From Cellvibrionales bacterium (lineage in GTDB: Bacteria > Pseudomonadota > Gammaproteobacteria > Pseudomonadales > JAHEGP01), in contig JAHEGP010000192.1 in assembly GCA_024645065.1 (NCBI GenBank), positions 1 through 6,218 on the forward strand: a stretch of DNA of 6,218 nucleotides. Direction: 5' to 3'. The position numbers and the translations under genes were made by a program. The first letter of the stretch is position 1, and every line of letters starts with the position of its first letter. Below, in pieces: positions 5,295-6,218 of this stretch. Under the pieces are notes generated by a model. It ran no database searches and was not told the origin of the DNA. It was given only the letters and a program-made list of their open reading frames with translations.

Positions 5295-6218
5295 ATGCAG
5301 GTTTCCATTGAAACAACGACGGGTCTGGAGCGCAGGCTCACCATTGGTGTCCCCGCCGAACGGATTGAGCAGGAAATCGACAAGCGGTTGAAAAAGGCTG
5401 CGGGCTCTGTTCGCATTGATGGTTTCAGGCCCGGCAAAGTGCCGATGAAAGTCATTCGCCAGCGCTATGGCAATGGCGTGCGCCAGGAAGTGGTTGGTGA
5501 AGTCATGAGTCAGACCTTCTATGAGGCGGTAATGAAGGAAGAGTTGCAGCCGGCTGGCCAGCCGAAGATAGAGCCAAAGGAAATAGCTCCGGGGAAGGAT
5601 TTGAAATACGTTGCGACCTTTGAAATCTATCCCGAAGTCAGCGTGGCAGACCTCACCCGGATCAGCGTCAACAAGGCGGTTGCAGAAGTCACAGATGCCG
5701 ATGTCGATCGTATGATCGAAGTGTTTCGCAAGCAGCAGGGGGCCTATGAAGTGGTAGCACGGGCCGCTGCCAGTGACGACGAGGTCAATATCGACTATAG
5801 CGGTACCCGTGAAGGCGAACCCTTTGAGGGTGGCAGTGCAGAGGGCGCTGATCTGGTGCTGGGTTCGGGACGTATGATTCCCGGGTTCGAGGACGGTATT
5901 GTGGGTTTATCCGCCGGCGACGAAAAAACATTGCAGCTTCAATTTCCGGATGATTACCACAGTGAACAGCTCAAGGGCGCCGCGGTAGAGTTCAAGGTGC
6001 GGGTCAACGCGGTCAAGGAGCACCGGCCTGCGGAGCTGAACCAGGAGTTCTTCGCCCGCTACGGAGTCGCTGAAGGGGGAGAGACCGCGTTTCGCGAGCA
6101 GGTGGCGGACAACATGCGCCGCGAACTGAAGAAAGCGGTGACAAACAAGGTCAAGCAGCAGGTGATGGATCAGCTTATCGAGATGCACGATCTGCAGCTT
6201 CCAACGGCCCTGGTCCAG
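5295..6218 (+). CDS. tig: Trigger factor (ribosome-associated chaperone / peptidyl-prolyl isomerase), 3' end cut off
   Basis: The frame is open from the ATG to the window edge, giving 308 residues of a protein that is usually about 430-450, so the last quarter to third is missing. Trigger factor binds the large ribosomal subunit at the exit tunnel (protein L23) and shields nascent chains. The ribosome-binding domain spans about 1-115 with the signature GFRPGKVP at 43-50; Phe44 and Arg45 are kept, and the third position of the E. coli FRK triplet is Pro. The FKBP-like isomerase domain covers about 155-240 and includes VNIDYSG (164-170), GSGRMIPGFEDGIVG (190-204) and the L-Q-F-P-D-D-Y segment (214-221). 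The C-terminal chaperone arm begins at about 245. GAGG seven bases upstream supports the start. In many proteobacteria clpP, clpX and lon follow; they would lie beyond this window. Confidence 0.97.
   Translation, partial: MQVSIETTTGLERRLTIGVPAERIEQEIDKRLKKAAGSVRIDGFRPGKVPMKVIRQRYGNGVRQEVVGEVMSQTFYEAVMKEELQPAGQPKIEPKEIAPGKDLKYVATFEIYPEVSVADLTRISVNKAVAEVTDADVDRMIEVFRKQQGAYEVVARAAASDDEVNIDYSGTREGEPFEGGSAEGADLVLGSGRMIPGFEDGIVGLSAGDEKTLQLQFPDDYHSEQLKGAAVEFKVRVNAVKEHRPAELNQEFFARYGVAEGGETAFREQVADNMRRELKKAVTNKVKQQVMDQLIEMHDLQLPTALVQ

Noticed and set aside
5907..6188. A 93-codon open frame on the - strand inside tig
   Set aside because: It is wholly antisense to the clearly coding trigger factor gene and has no domain signature.

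Overview
The window looks like chromosomal DNA of a gammaproteobacterium. It carries the order tmk-holB-pilZ-tatD(ycfH), known from Pseudomonas and relatives, followed by a tRNA-Leu(UAG) and tig (trigger factor). Two less usual genes sit between these core blocks. The moderately GC-rich coding, the orphan type IV pilus PilZ and a GH84 glycosidase would fit a marine lineage such as Cellvibrionales/Halieaceae. That placement is inference and is not proven by anything in the window.

Layout: all recognisable genes are on the + strand. The last 45 codons of tmk (thymidylate kinase) overlap the start of holB (DNA polymerase III delta') in an ATGA. A 160-bp gap with a candidate promoter leads to pilZ (120 aa, PilZ domain lacking the c-di-GMP binding motifs). 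After a 60-bp gap with a small stem-loop comes a TatD/YcfH-family metal-dependent hydrolase. Next is a GH84 (O-GlcNAcase-type) glycosidase of about 350 aa with no signal peptide, then a 439-aa protein resembling class I mannose-6-phosphate isomerase (ManA-like double cupin) with an extra N-terminal region. After a 179-bp non-coding stretch lies an intact tRNA-Leu(UAG) with encoded CCA, and 73 bp further on begins tig, cut by the window end after 308 codons.

How the genes work together: tmk and holB serve DNA precursor synthesis and replication; pilZ serves type IV pilus assembly; tatD is a housekeeping nuclease-like hydrolase; tRNA-Leu and tig belong to translation and nascent-chain folding. 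The GH84 and ManA-like genes follow tatD closely on the same strand, and a run pilZ-tatD-GH84-manA-like could be one transcript. Together they look like a small intracellular amino-sugar or protein-deglycosylation module in a housekeeping neighbourhood. They are the most interesting part of the window. No mobile element, CRISPR array or integrase is visible, and no gene-free stretch exceeds 300 bases.
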